Shown in pieces: positions 17,101-25,157 of a DNA stretch of 33,439 nt (position 1 is its first letter; each line of letters opens with the position of its first letter). Location of the stretch: positions 1 to 33,439 of the forward strand of contig JAGGVT010000067.1 in the NCBI GenBank assembly GCA_021157815.1. Reading direction: 5' to 3'. Under the pieces are notes generated by a model. The model did not search any database and had not been told where the DNA came from. It worked only from the letters and a program-made list of their open reading frames with translations. A program made the translations under genes and the position numbers. The stretch is from a bacterium. Its GTDB lineage: Bacteria; JAJVIF01; JAGGVT01.

Positions 17101-17754
17101 AAAACGCTTACAGATCAAATCGATGAAATCGGCGAGGTGAATATTCTCGCTGAGCGTGACCATGAAAACCAGCAAAGACGCAAGGAATTCCTTTACAACC
17201 AGCGCACAGACATAGTCAACAGCGCTGACAAGACAATGCAAACGCTTGCTGAGATTGAAAATGAATCGAAAAAGAATTTCAAAGAGGTTTTTGATCAGGC
17301 GAAAATCAATTTCGAGGAAATATTCCACAACCTCTTCCCGGAAGGCAAAGCTGAATTATCGCTGTCAGACCCGTCAAACCTGCTTGAGTCAGGACTTGAT
17401 ATAAGAGTCGAATTCCCCGGCAAGAAAGAGCTAGACCTTCTTCAGTTCTCAGGCGGCGAAAGAAGCATCATTGCAATCATCTTCCTTTTTTCCATTCTAA
17501 AAACAAAGCCTCCCAGTTTCGTGATTCTTGATGAGGTTGAAGCGGCTCTTGATGACATCAACGTGGATAAATTCATCAAGTTGATGAGGCAATTTTCAGA
17601 CAAATTTCAATTCATCATTGTTACTCACAACAAATTGACAATGGAATACGCCGGCGAGTTACGGGGAGTTACCATGAAAAAAGGCGGCATGAGCCAGGTT
17701 GTCAGCATCTCGATTGATGACTGGCTAAGCGAATACGCTGACACTTTGAATTAA
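14143..17754 (+). CDS. smc: Chromosome segregation protein SMC
   Basis: A 1203-residue condensin ATPase, standard length for bacterial SMC. The N-terminal head has Walker A GPNGSGKSN (31-39) within MHLKEIELYGFKSFGERV; two long charged coiled-coil arms (about 170-510 and 670-1010) flank a hinge (about 515-665) with GVIGPVVDLL at its start. The C-terminal head has the signature QFSGGERS (about 1101) and Walker B FVILDEVEAALDD (about 1126-1138), with the switch segment IIVTHNK. It follows rnc by 116 bases. No clear ribosome site precedes the ATG, but the start coincides with the conserved N-terminal strand. ScpA/ScpB are not in the window. The base Phe in place of Leu in the signature is a mild variant. 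Confidence 0.97.
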   Translation: MHLKEIELYGFKSFGERVKIELNPRLTAIVGPNGSGKSNIVDSIRWLLGDQSYKSLRVPSSSEVIFKGAENDAPFNFSHVGIVVDLENEGEFQVERKYHRSGENEYVLNGKVVRLKDIRSLLSTMGFGLGSLSILSQGQIDSILSLVPTDRRAVLEEVAQISHFKENKLRMLKKLDSTRENLNRIEDIIREIETRISELSEQAESARKFHELDNRRNELQLTLTFKETERLVKNIRKNLAEVQEKEKLIFDLKNESDDIDKLITNLETELEELRKNFERELEKSRVRSLEMEKKRSAMELAKSELDSRVEKREADMRSIRRIESEIADLLNHIAEERETLDKSSSDHTDAKNRLNETLKQNQQIIENENKQLDEIEHRQTDIAELKGEIDLSHGRITMLEDRLTRSTQYLEEGEEAFNDRSSELDRLATHTKELDAAIEKSSKEIKIVESQKEQAQTQYNSTEDEIKRIQSELSSLKEELIGVSSELRFLMDLEKKLAGYHTGVKRLIEADRKGELQGVIGPVVDLLKVDEGFEKALESILAGRGQYVIVESFRDGLNALEFLKKTSGGRVTFIPMDDFKPDNHQHAAINISESEGYLGKALDKIKIDERFTPVIEHLLRDALVFTNLESARDARNKYNLKQWIVTLDGDIHRPKGIFTGGLTSKHAEGPLVRRSQIEQIETRKRDSEIAEKTLIDRLNSAKSLSDDHLRNITALEDEISSMRESSNDSIRERRYIKESIGNLEKEVTELRGKKDKIENEILSITNEIIDAKKSTTVLEKKLDSIAAISDGDDTLKDKILQDRSLREDEINRLRILISSKEQEKEFIKTTISNLEDQHQNLLDEIKEQKSLLLDNLSLEEDAQARYVKLKCHVDMENANLDSETSSEDLLRKQIELKREQLHDSRENAALLSAQIAETDAKRETQSVRIARMETELVSFLKDVANDENIKNEYPNLLDTDSEDFNRFLESEFIDNLPPRKQLVDEIKTLTDQIDEIGEVNILAERDHENQQRRKEFLYNQRTDIVNSADKTMQTLAEIENESKKNFKEVFDQAKINFEEIFHNLFPEGKAELSLSDPSNLLESGLDIRVEFPGKKELDLLQFSGGERSIIAIIFLFSILKTKPPSFVILDEVEAALDDINVDKFIKLMRQFSDKFQFIIVTHNKLTMEYAGELRGVTMKKGGMSQVVSISIDDWLSEYADTLN

Positions 17755-17849
17755 CCGTTGCCCCGGGAAATGGATTTCAATCCGAAGGATTGTAGAGGTG
17801 ATGCGTGCCGCGCCCCGGATGGCGCATCTAAAGAGGACGTAGCAAGGAG

Positions 17850-18184
17850 ACTGTCTCAGAACTAATTGAAATGCACCAATAACCAGTAATTTTGTGCTGT
17901 GCGCATCCTGGGGCTGTTGAAAAAGGTTTAATAGACCAGAAAATCATAATAAAACCATCAAGTATATTAAATGTCATTCCGGGCTTGACCCTGAATCCAT
18001 CTTCAAGCCTGGAAGACGTGGATTCTGAATCAAGTTCAGAATGACAATTTTCCATCTTTGAGGAAAGATAAAATTAAAACAGGGTTTCTCAACAGCCCCA
18101 GGATGCCCGCAGAACAAAACAGCAGCACAAAATTGTTAGATATTCACAGGATATTTACTAGATGTTTATAAGTTCTGAGACAGT
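17850..18184. mobile_element. Nested palindromic element (335 bp)
   Basis: The outer ends ACTGTCTCAGAACT and AGTTCTGAGACAGT are exact inverted repeats. Inside, TAATTTTGTGCTG pairs with its complement, then an 18-base perfect inverted pair (17903-17920 with 18089-18106) carries GGGCTGTTGA ends like those of the element at 11736. The centre holds the palindrome at 17973-18045. The left outer arm is shorter than the right one, indicating deletions. It occupies most of the gap between smc and the convergent lipoprotein gene; no gene is present in it. Confidence 0.8.
17973..18045. repeat. GTCATTCCGGGCTTGACC palindromic repeat, copy 2
   Basis: A second copy of the palindrome at 9386-9458: GTCATTCCGGGCTTGACC at the left and GATTCTGAATCAAGTTCAGA plus ATGAC at the right, with a different middle. 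It forms the core of the nested element around it. The open reading frame through it is a by-product of the repeat. Confidence 0.85.
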
Positions 18185-18229
18185 TACCAAGCGGTGCCCC
18201 TACAATAATACTTGCAGGCAATCCTCAAC

Positions 18230-21200
18230 CTACTGCCACAATCTAATAATCCGCAAACCAGCATCAAAAGCGCCTACATAGGCATAGTTGCCGCGCACGA
18301 TAATCTCACTTACATCAGAAGGCAGTTCAAAAATTGTTACCACTTCCGGTGAAAACGGATCTGTAATGTCAAATATAATCAATCCCTCATCGCAGTTAGA
18401 GTAAACATAATTGCCGGACAGGCAGACATCATAGGGATATCCGGTTGCTTCATGCCCGCCAAGATATACAAGATGGCATGGATCATAGACATCAAGCAAT
18501 TCAAGTCCGATTGATTCGAACATGGCATACACTTTGCCGTAACCCCAGCAGGTTGAATAACAGGGCTTTCCATTCGAATAAATTCCGCAATTGGAAAGGG
18601 TGGCTGGATTTGTCGCTTTTACGGAAACAATGCCGTTCCATCCCGCAGCCGCATAGATATATCCTGTCTGAAAAGTCAGGTCAAAAAAGTCGTACGGCGT
18701 CTGCAGCGATCCAACCTGAACAGGCGAAGTCGCGTTCGACGCATCCAGCAGAATCATGTCAGGATATCCCACGCCTGTCTGCTGTCCCCACAATCCCGCA
18801 TAGTTACCGGCAATCTCAACGCCTTCGACATTCCAGTTTTCCCATTGAGGAAATTGGAAATTGCCTGTATATGTCATTTGGTTTGGGTTTGTGATATTCA
18901 ACATCGCCATTCCATGCTGTTCATCCGCGACATACAGCATTGTATCCTGAACCCCGCAATCCTTCGCGTATCCCGGAGTATTTACATAAGCCAGCATTTC
19001 TGTTTCGCCGTAAGGGATCACGTTCACAGACCTGACTCCGCTCGCGCCGGAGGCTAAATAAACAGTCTGTTCATTAAGCGCGATACCATTAACATTTCCC
19101 AGTGTGATATACATTCCCCTGGGGATAAGTTCAGATTCACAGGACTCAAGGATAACCATGCCAGTGTCACCATCGGCGATAAAAACATTATGCCCCTGCA
19201 CAAACACGCCTTTTGAAATACCGGGCGTGTCATACCCGCCAAGAACCGCGGGATTTGCAAGATCATACATGTTAATCACTTTCAAACCGGCAGTGCCATC
19301 CGCGACAAAAGCGAAATTATCGATAATAAAAACGCTTTCCGCCATTGCCTCGAACGATACAGTGCCCTTGAGAACAGGAAAGTACGGGTTGGATACATCC
19401 GCGGTTACAAGGCGCCCGTCCATCAGAATAGCCGCGATTCCGTTTCCGATATCAAGATCGCGTTTAAAGCCACTTACAATCAGGCCATTTACCAAAACCG
19501 GATCAGCGGGATTCGCAAGCGACAGTATTTCCATGCCGTCCTCGGTATCAAGTTTATAAAGAAAACCGCCATACGCTTTCAACGCGCATACGAAAGGCCG
19601 GTTCGTGTAAAAGGTTTTAAACACTGGCACTGACGGATTACTCACGTCAACAACAGCGACTCCCGAACTGGAATCGCCAACATAAGCGTATGTGCCATGA
19701 AGAGTTACATCGACAACATTGTGAATTCCAGTAACATAAAAAGTTCCCTGCAAATATGGATCCAGTGGATTCAGGACATTTATTATTGCGACCCCGTTCT
19801 CGCCATCCGCTACATAGAGCACATTCCGCTCAGAATCAAACGCGAGTTTTGAGGCGTAACCGTCGGTATCGATTGAAGAAAGAAACTGCGGCGACCCCGG
19901 AATTGTAATATCAAACAGCATTACACCAAGCACGCCGGCTGAAACATACGCGGCTCCGTTGTTGATAATCAAATCATCAAAACAACCGTTCAAGCCATCC
20001 GGTGTGATATCCACTGGATTCTCAGGCACCGCGGTCGATGATGATTTAACCTCAATTTCAAAAACCTGGTATGTTCGAATTTTGTTGTAAAGAAAAGGGG
20101 TTCTGCCGTCGCGCTTGAATCCAAGCATCGTACAGCTGCCGTCAGCCTCATCCATCGCGACCACAATACCGTAATACTTGCCTGGGGGAACCTGATTCTT
20201 GTTGGTTATTTCAGTACTGAACTGCTTTGGCATGGTGCCAGAACCCAACTCCCTGTCGATGATTTTAAGTTCATCATCAAGCGCGGGAATCGTGATGGCA
20301 ATATATGCAATATCTGATTCAAGAGAAATCTCGCCAGCTTTTGATATTCTGAAATCCCAGTCTTGCGATACATAATAATCATCCTGCCAGTCCCAGACAT
20401 CAATTCGCAGCTGCGCCGTCTGTGTCGGATCATTGCTTGTTAGGAAATTAAGGTAGTCGGGAATAGTGGCTTGAATTTTCCATGCTTCATGGCGATTGAA
20501 TCTTGGCAGGAAATATCCGGGTGTCAGGCGATTGCCCCTTTCCCCATTCGGAACATCCCATCTCGCTGACACACCGTATGATGCTGTAAGTACCAGCAGA
20601 AACTGAACAGCATTTCCCTCTTCAACATTGAACAAGTAACTCGTGGAATTAAAACCGCTCCCCTGTGGAAATACATTATGGCCAGTCGGATGCAGAAGAT
20701 CAGTGAATCCCGTTAGTTCGCTCTCAGGATCAAAATTACCTTCAGTCGCATCCTCAAATAAAATCTTGAACGGGTGATGGTCATTCTGTGATGGCGCGAT
20801 TTCATCGATGAAAGCATCATAGGTGCCGGAGTAGCCATCAGCGTTGACAAGAAATCCCGGCTTGACTGTAATGCCCGCGCTGGGAAAATATACACCAGTG
20901 TCAGTGTAAATCAATCCCCATGCATCAAACAGATGAAGGTCAAGACGATTCTTCGCTGTTGGAGGCCCCGGTACAGGCAGATCAAAAGGATGGCGAATCG
21001 AGATTTGGACATCAATATATCCCTCTTCAGTAATTGTCACTCCGTCGATTCTCGCGCAATCCTGGCAGTAAACAGATGTCAGGAAGCTTGTAATATCGCC
21101 GAGAAACTGTTCGCCGAGTGATGCTCCCCGCGTGACAACAGGCGTCATTGACACATTTAAAAGTGTTTCATCTATGATAACTTTATAGATGCCAAACACC

Positions 21201-21346
21201 GTTTTATGCGATGAGATTGACGATAAATCGCTTTCAGCAATGTCGATTTGATTTTGTGCCGTTTCCATCTGAAGCGGGTCAGAACCACTGCACGATGACA
21301 GAAAAATCGCACAAGCAATAATTATTAGAAAAAGATATGGTTTCAT
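18230..21346 (-). CDS. LVIVD beta-propeller lipoprotein with conserved N-terminal base
   Basis: A 1038-residue predicted outer-surface lipoprotein. It has a signal peptide with lipobox LSSC (lipid Cys19). Residues 45-440 form a base module shared with the product of 29888-31297: GIYKVII, a Cys pair (C94, C97), IRHPF, HHPFKILF, a TASYG segment and a GKYYGIVVAMD strand near its end. From about 445 to the end there are about 14 LVIVD-type units of roughly 40 residues, each like AYVGDSSSGVAVVDVSNP, which would suit two seven-bladed propellers. The start is taken as ATG 21346, right at the signal peptide; an in-frame GTG at 21364 has no better ribosome site. No enzymatic motif is seen; binding or scaffolding is inferred. 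Confidence 0.85.
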   Translation of the reverse strand: MKPYLFLIIIACAIFLSSCSGSDPLQMETAQNQIDIAESDLSSISSHKTVFGIYKVIIDETLLNVSMTPVVTRGASLGEQFLGDITSFLTSVYCQDCARIDGVTITEEGYIDVQISIRHPFDLPVPGPPTAKNRLDLHLFDAWGLIYTDTGVYFPSAGITVKPGFLVNADGYSGTYDAFIDEIAPSQNDHHPFKILFEDATEGNFDPESELTGFTDLLHPTGHNVFPQGSGFNSTSYLFNVEEGNAVQFLLVLTASYGVSARWDVPNGERGNRLTPGYFLPRFNRHEAWKIQATIPDYLNFLTSNDPTQTAQLRIDVWDWQDDYYVSQDWDFRISKAGEISLESDIAYIAITIPALDDELKIIDRELGSGTMPKQFSTEITNKNQVPPGKYYGIVVAMDEADGSCTMLGFKRDGRTPFLYNKIRTYQVFEIEVKSSSTAVPENPVDITPDGLNGCFDDLIINNGAAYVSAGVLGVMLFDITIPGSPQFLSSIDTDGYASKLAFDSERNVLYVADGENGVAIINVLNPLDPYLQGTFYVTGIHNVVDVTLHGTYAYVGDSSSGVAVVDVSNPSVPVFKTFYTNRPFVCALKAYGGFLYKLDTEDGMEILSLANPADPVLVNGLIVSGFKRDLDIGNGIAAILMDGRLVTADVSNPYFPVLKGTVSFEAMAESVFIIDNFAFVADGTAGLKVINMYDLANPAVLGGYDTPGISKGVFVQGHNVFIADGDTGMVILESCESELIPRGMYITLGNVNGIALNEQTVYLASGASGVRSVNVIPYGETEMLAYVNTPGYAKDCGVQDTMLYVADEQHGMAMLNITNPNQMTYTGNFQFPQWENWNVEGVEIAGNYAGLWGQQTGVGYPDMILLDASNATSPVQVGSLQTPYDFFDLTFQTGYIYAAAGWNGIVSVKATNPATLSNCGIYSNGKPCYSTCWGYGKVYAMFESIGLELLDVYDPCHLVYLGGHEATGYPYDVCLSGNYVYSNCDEGLIIFDITDPFSPEVVTIFELPSDVSEIIVRGNYAYVGAFDAGLRIIRLWQ

Positions 21347-21414
21347 GGTTGTTTTGGGAATCACAATTTTATCCAGTAAAGAACAATTTTTATTTCGGAA
21401 TGTACTAATATAAT

Positions 21415-21443
21415 ATTTTACGGCATACTGGCGATTTGCTCAA
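21415..21443 (-). promoter_or_regulatory. Probable promoter of the LVIVD lipoprotein gene
   Basis: On the minus strand TTGAGC (21443-21438), a 17-base spacer and TAAAAT (21420-21415) make a reasonable sigma-70 promoter about 70 bases ahead of the ATG at 21346. It suggests transcription separate from the upstream PDZ gene. Confidence 0.5.
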
Positions 21444-21534
21444 TCGGTATAAATGCAAAATGCAGTGACAATACAGCTTTCAGGCAATCAGACTGAAAGC
21501 GATTTACTGGCAATTAAGGAAATGATAAACTCAA

Positions 21535-22938
21535 CTACTGCATCCGCATCATGAATCCGTAAACATCGATTGGCGAACCGTCATCAGGCACAAACTGGCC
21601 GCTTAGTGGAATATAAATCCTGTGGTTGTCATTGAGATAGTTGGGAGTAAATGATTTCAGTTTGATTTCGCCGCTAAAGTCGTTTGGGAACACAATGTTA
21701 ATGTCATCCGGGTACGGGTCGGCTTCGAATCCCGTTACAACCTCATAAAACCAGGTCATATTGAAATCATCCAGACTAACATATTCAACCGTGTAATCGG
21801 AAATGTCAGTTATCAGATAATCGCTCAGACCTTTTAAATCATCCTTATTACCCGCATTTGATGGCATATACACGCCAAGCCACTTCTTGTAAGCGCCATC
21901 CACAGACAGTTCCAGCAAAGAGCCGGATTTGTCAAACAGCATAATCCAATCATATACTTTGACGGTAACCTGCGCTTTGTCAGCAGTCAGTGGTTTCTTC
22001 TTCAGGGGACCTCTCTTTTCCTTATAATATGGAAGTATAAAAAACTGCTCCTCGTGCTGAACCATCACTTTACCTTTGAAAAGGATATTTCCAAATTTTA
22101 AATAACCCTCTCCAATCTGACGCTTGCCGTTCAGTTCAAACTCATTTGAAATCTCATACTTAAGTTCAAATCGCTTTTCATCTGAAAACGCTATCATCCC
22201 GATGTTATTCTCCGGCTTGGAATCAATGAACAATCCCGGAGTAGCCAGATTAGCCAGCTTTTCGATTGGCACACCAGCGTTGAAATCATCCTTGTTATCC
22301 TCCAATCCCCACCACTCATCAGTAAAGGAATCGTAATACCGAATCATATTCGCGGCTTCCTGTGTGAAACTCCCCTTTTTGATTCTGGTCGCGGACTGGA
22401 TAATAAGCACGCATGGCGGATTCTCATTATCCGCATCTGAAATAAAAATAAAATCGCTGTTCCGCTGCTGCGGACAATTCGAGGTCGTTACTTTTAAATC
22501 GTACTCAGTTTCAGTGCCATCATCATTGATAACAACAATCGGAGCTGAACCTTTTTCAATATTTTCAACGATTCGATTTGAATTCGGTTGCTTGTCCAGA
22601 TGCAAAAGGTCGAATCCTAGAATTGATTTCACTTTCATTCCGTCTTTCATGCCAGCGACCCCGGCAGGCCCCTTTTCTTTTAGCTTCTCCACCACCACCA
22701 CACCGTTCTCTTCTTTAATAGCAAGTCCGAAGCTGTGCTGAAGTCCCATGGATATCCAGTTTACAGGATCAAGCTCGACAGTTTTTCGAAGCAGTTCTTC
22801 CTCCTGCTTTTGCCCTTCACTATTCTGAACCTGGCATGATACACACAACGCAAGCAATAAAAGAGCTACTACGCATATTTTCAGGACTTGGAGCGCCATG
22901 CTAAAGCATGGTGTTATTCTATTATCAACTGGTCTCAT
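21535..22938 (-). CDS. PDZ-domain envelope protein, probable lipoprotein
   Basis: A 467-residue secreted protein with a hydrophobic signal segment ending in LALCVSCQ; a lipid-modified Cys is likely, although Cys rather than Leu at position -3 makes the lipobox atypical. A PDZ-like domain follows at about residues 65-150 (GLAIKEENGVVVVEKL, then KGPAGVAGMKDGMKVKSI). The remaining 300 residues are beta-rich with many aromatic and acidic residues, and I do not recognise them; there is no protease catalytic motif. The ATG at 22938 has GAGGA nine bases upstream. It lies just ahead of the LVIVD lipoprotein gene on the same strand, but a separate promoter appears between them. The upstream region is filled by a MITE-like element. 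Confidence 0.75.
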   Translation of the reverse strand: MRPVDNRITPCFSMALQVLKICVVALLLLALCVSCQVQNSEGQKQEEELLRKTVELDPVNWISMGLQHSFGLAIKEENGVVVVEKLKEKGPAGVAGMKDGMKVKSILGFDLLHLDKQPNSNRIVENIEKGSAPIVVINDDGTETEYDLKVTTSNCPQQRNSDFIFISDADNENPPCVLIIQSATRIKKGSFTQEAANMIRYYDSFTDEWWGLEDNKDDFNAGVPIEKLANLATPGLFIDSKPENNIGMIAFSDEKRFELKYEISNEFELNGKRQIGEGYLKFGNILFKGKVMVQHEEQFFILPYYKEKRGPLKKKPLTADKAQVTVKVYDWIMLFDKSGSLLELSVDGAYKKWLGVYMPSNAGNKDDLKGLSDYLITDISDYTVEYVSLDDFNMTWFYEVVTGFEADPYPDDINIVFPNDFSGEIKLKSFTPNYLNDNHRIYIPLSGQFVPDDGSPIDVYGFMMRMQ

Positions 22939-22979
22939 TGATTCATATCCTCACGGCGGATATTTCGATTATTAAATAT

Positions 22980-23190
22980 GGGTCTTCAATAAATCGTGTG
23001 GGTTATTTACACACCCGTAAAAAAAGGGGCATTCCCCAATCATGGGGTACGTCCACATGATGCTTCAAATCTGATGTTATCAATATACTATGCTGTAACC
23101 CCTTATTTATACTGTGTTTATTCACTTGGTTGGGACAATCCCCTTTTTTTACTCAATCCAGATTCAATCCACACGATTTATTGAAGAGCA
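22980..23190 (+). mobile_element. MITE-like element, copy 1 (211 bp), 8-bp target duplication
   Basis: Terminal inverted repeats TCTTCAATAAATCGTGTGG (22983-23001) and its complement (23169-23187). Flanking direct repeats TTAAATAT stand at 22972-22979 and 23191-23198. Internal blocks include GGGGCATTCCCCAATCATGG and GGGACAATCCCC. It is clearly homologous, in opposite orientation, to the element at 24277-24486. End sequence beginning GG.TCTT and an 8-bp AT-rich duplication recall the ISL3 transposase family. The spurious-looking open frame inside it is discussed separately. Confidence 0.87.
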
Positions 23191-23274
23191 TTAAATATTT
23201 CACACATAAGCGACCTGTATGGTATGGATAAATCGCTCTTAATATTCTATCATGAATCGGAGGTTCTAAATAAC

Positions 23275-24114
23275 ATGAACATAGGCGCACACATATCCAC
23301 AGCGGGCGGTTTGGAGAAATGCTTCGAACGCGCGGAAAAACTGGGATGCTCTGTAATTCAGATTTTCACCAAAAGCCCAAGCCAATGGAAAGCCAAACCG
23401 ATTACAGATAATGTCGCTTACGATTTTCGCAAACGCTGGAGTGAATCGGCAATATCACATGTAATCGCGCACAACGCGTATCTGATAAATCTCGCTCATC
23501 CGCAGGATTATGAATGGAACAAATCATTCGATGCCATGCTGGATGAGCTCAATCGCGCGGATAAACTTGGAATTAAATGGCTCATAACCCACTCGGGAAA
23601 TCATCTGGGAAGCGGTGAAACCAACGGCATTGAAAGAATCGTTGACGCTATAACGCGACTCCTTTATGATACTCAAGACCTGCAATGCGGTATTTTAATC
23701 GAGACTACAGCGGGACAGGGTTCCAGTATCGGAACAACATTTGAGCAGCTGGCATCAATGATTGAGAAAATCGATTGCGCTGAAAGAACAGGCGTATGCC
23801 TTGATACGGCGCATATTTTCGCTGCGGGATACGATATCAGAACCAGCGGTAAATTTGAAAAAGTTCTCAGGAAATTCTCCCGGACAATCGGGTTGAAAAA
23901 ACTGAAAGCCATTCATCTTAATGACAGCAAAAAGCCTCTCGGCAGCCGCATTGACCGCCATGCGAACATCGGTGATGGCGAAATCGGCGTTGAGTGTTTT
24001 CGATTTCTTGTGAATAGAAAGCCGTTCATGCGAATCCCGATGATTCTGGAAACTCCGGGCGGGGAAAAAATGTTTGAGAAAGACATGATTCTATTACGAA
24101 AGCTGAAAACATAA
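23275..24114 (+). CDS. nfo: Endonuclease IV (AP endonuclease)
   Basis: A 279-residue TIM-barrel DNA repair enzyme that cleaves the backbone 5' of abasic sites using three zinc ions. All nine expected metal ligands are present: His66 (HNAY), His106 (THSG), Glu143 (IET), Asp177 and His180 (CLDTAH), His214 (IHLND), Asp227 and His229 (DRHANIG), and Glu259 (ILETPG). The length is standard. The ATG at 23275 begins MNIGAHISTAGG, the family opening; an in-frame ATG 51 bases upstream gives an unrelated extension. GGAGG lies 11 bases before the chosen ATG. The gene sits between two inverted MITE-like copies, each with its own target duplication, so it is not carried by them. Confidence 0.97.
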   Translation: MNIGAHISTAGGLEKCFERAEKLGCSVIQIFTKSPSQWKAKPITDNVAYDFRKRWSESAISHVIAHNAYLINLAHPQDYEWNKSFDAMLDELNRADKLGIKWLITHSGNHLGSGETNGIERIVDAITRLLYDTQDLQCGILIETTAGQGSSIGTTFEQLASMIEKIDCAERTGVCLDTAHIFAAGYDIRTSGKFEKVLRKFSRTIGLKKLKAIHLNDSKKPLGSRIDRHANIGDGEIGVECFRFLVNRKPFMRIPMILETPGGEKMFEKDMILLRKLKT

Positions 24115-24276
24115 AAGCCGTGCTGACATTGCGAAGCCTGAAAAATATTAAAAGCAGGTTGATTTTTTAATGGGGTGTGATTGATAATGATTGATGTATT
24201 TGCTTACAGAACTGTCAGCTTGTGGTACAATTCTATTTTGGTAAGTAACCCCAATTGTTGTTCGTTTAAGATATTT

Positions 24277-24486
24277 GGATCTTTAATAAATCGTGTGGGT
24301 TGAGTTTAGATTGAGTAAAAAAAGGGGATTGTCCCAACAACGTTTATTAATGTGATAAACACAGGGATTATTAATGAGACTCATTGAAACCATCAAGTTT
24401 GAAGCCTCATGTGAACGTACCCCATGATTGGGGAATGCCCATTTTTTTATGGGGGACAAATAACCGACACTATTTATTGAAGCGCC
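24277..24486 (-). mobile_element. MITE-like element, copy 2 (210 bp), 8-bp target duplication
   Basis: An inverted, roughly 75-80% similar copy of 22980-23190. Terminal repeats are GGATCTTTAATAAATCG at the left and CTATTTATTGAAGCGCC at the right. The direct repeats AGATATTT at 24269-24276 and 24487-24494 flank it. The outer thirds are best conserved, including GGGAATGCCC and GGGGATTGTCCC; the centre has drifted. The rest of the gap between nfo and cobO shows no feature. Confidence 0.87.
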
Positions 24487-24561
24487 AGATATTTCATCAT
24501 TCTCCATTATAAACTGGAGTGTTAGGACAATACTTGAATATTGAAGCATGATGATAATCAA

Positions 24562-25137
24562 ATGACACAGGAATCATCGACATCCAATGAGGGCAGGCTG
24601 CATGTATATACGGGTGATGGAAAGGGAAAGACAACATCATGCGTTGGATTGGCGGTACGGGCATCAGGCGCCGGACTATCGATTTTGTTTATCCAGTTTG
24701 ACAAAGGTCCGCCCGATGACAGTAATCTTTACTCTGAGAGAAAAATCCTGCACTCGATTGAGAATATTACATTGATTCCGACCGGATGCGCTCGTGTTCA
24801 ATCTGATGGCTCTTTCAGAATGGGCACGACTAATGAGGATAAAATAGAGGCAAAGCGGGGACTGGATGAAGCCGTAACCGGGATTCGTGAAGGAAAATAC
24901 GATTTAATTATCCTGGATGAAATAGTCACCTCGACCACCTACGGTCTCATTCAGAAAGAGGATTTGGAAAGCATTGTTAATTTGTGGATTGAATGTGGGA
25001 AAAAATGCGAACTTGTTTTATCAGGCAGAGGAGCATCGGACTGGCTTGTCAACCAGGCTGATCTTGTTACGGAAATGAAAAAAATCAAGCATTATTACGA
25101 CAAGGGAATACCTGCACGTCATGGTATTGAATATTAA
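24562..25137 (+). CDS. cobO: Corrinoid adenosyltransferase, CobO/BtuR type
   Basis: A 191-residue cytoplasmic enzyme that transfers the 5'-deoxyadenosyl group of ATP to reduced corrinoids, making adenosylcobalamin. The P-loop is GDGKGKTTS near residue 18, followed by AVRASGAG. YDLIILDEI marks the Walker-B-like strand, and LSGRGAS and the ADLVTEMKKIKHYYDKGI segment are typical of the C-terminal half. The length fits the family. The ATG at 24562 is chosen; an in-frame TTG at 24541 is possible, and neither has a strong ribosome site. No other cobalamin gene is in the window, so salvage of imported corrinoids is a fair inference. It is followed 20 bases later by the DUF72 gene. Confidence 0.9.
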   Translation: MTQESSTSNEGRLHVYTGDGKGKTTSCVGLAVRASGAGLSILFIQFDKGPPDDSNLYSERKILHSIENITLIPTGCARVQSDGSFRMGTTNEDKIEAKRGLDEAVTGIREGKYDLIILDEIVTSTTYGLIQKEDLESIVNLWIECGKKCELVLSGRGASDWLVNQADLVTEMKKIKHYYDKGIPARHGIEY

Positions 25138-25157
25138 TAAGTTATTACAGAGTGAAA

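Noticed and set aside
17828-18055. Open frame of 75 codons on the minus strand between smc and the LVIVD lipoprotein
   Set aside because: Again the translated palindromic repeat (CHSELDSES..GFRVKPGMT), inside the nested element.
21347-21364. GTG start six codons upstream in the LVIVD lipoprotein
   Set aside because: No ribosome site, and the ATG at 21346 begins a standard signal peptide directly. The choice does not change the product.
22983-24494. Composite transposon carrying nfo between inverted copies
   Set aside because: Each copy has its own, different 8-bp duplication, so the copies were inserted one by one. nfo is an ordinary chromosomal repair gene with intact residues.
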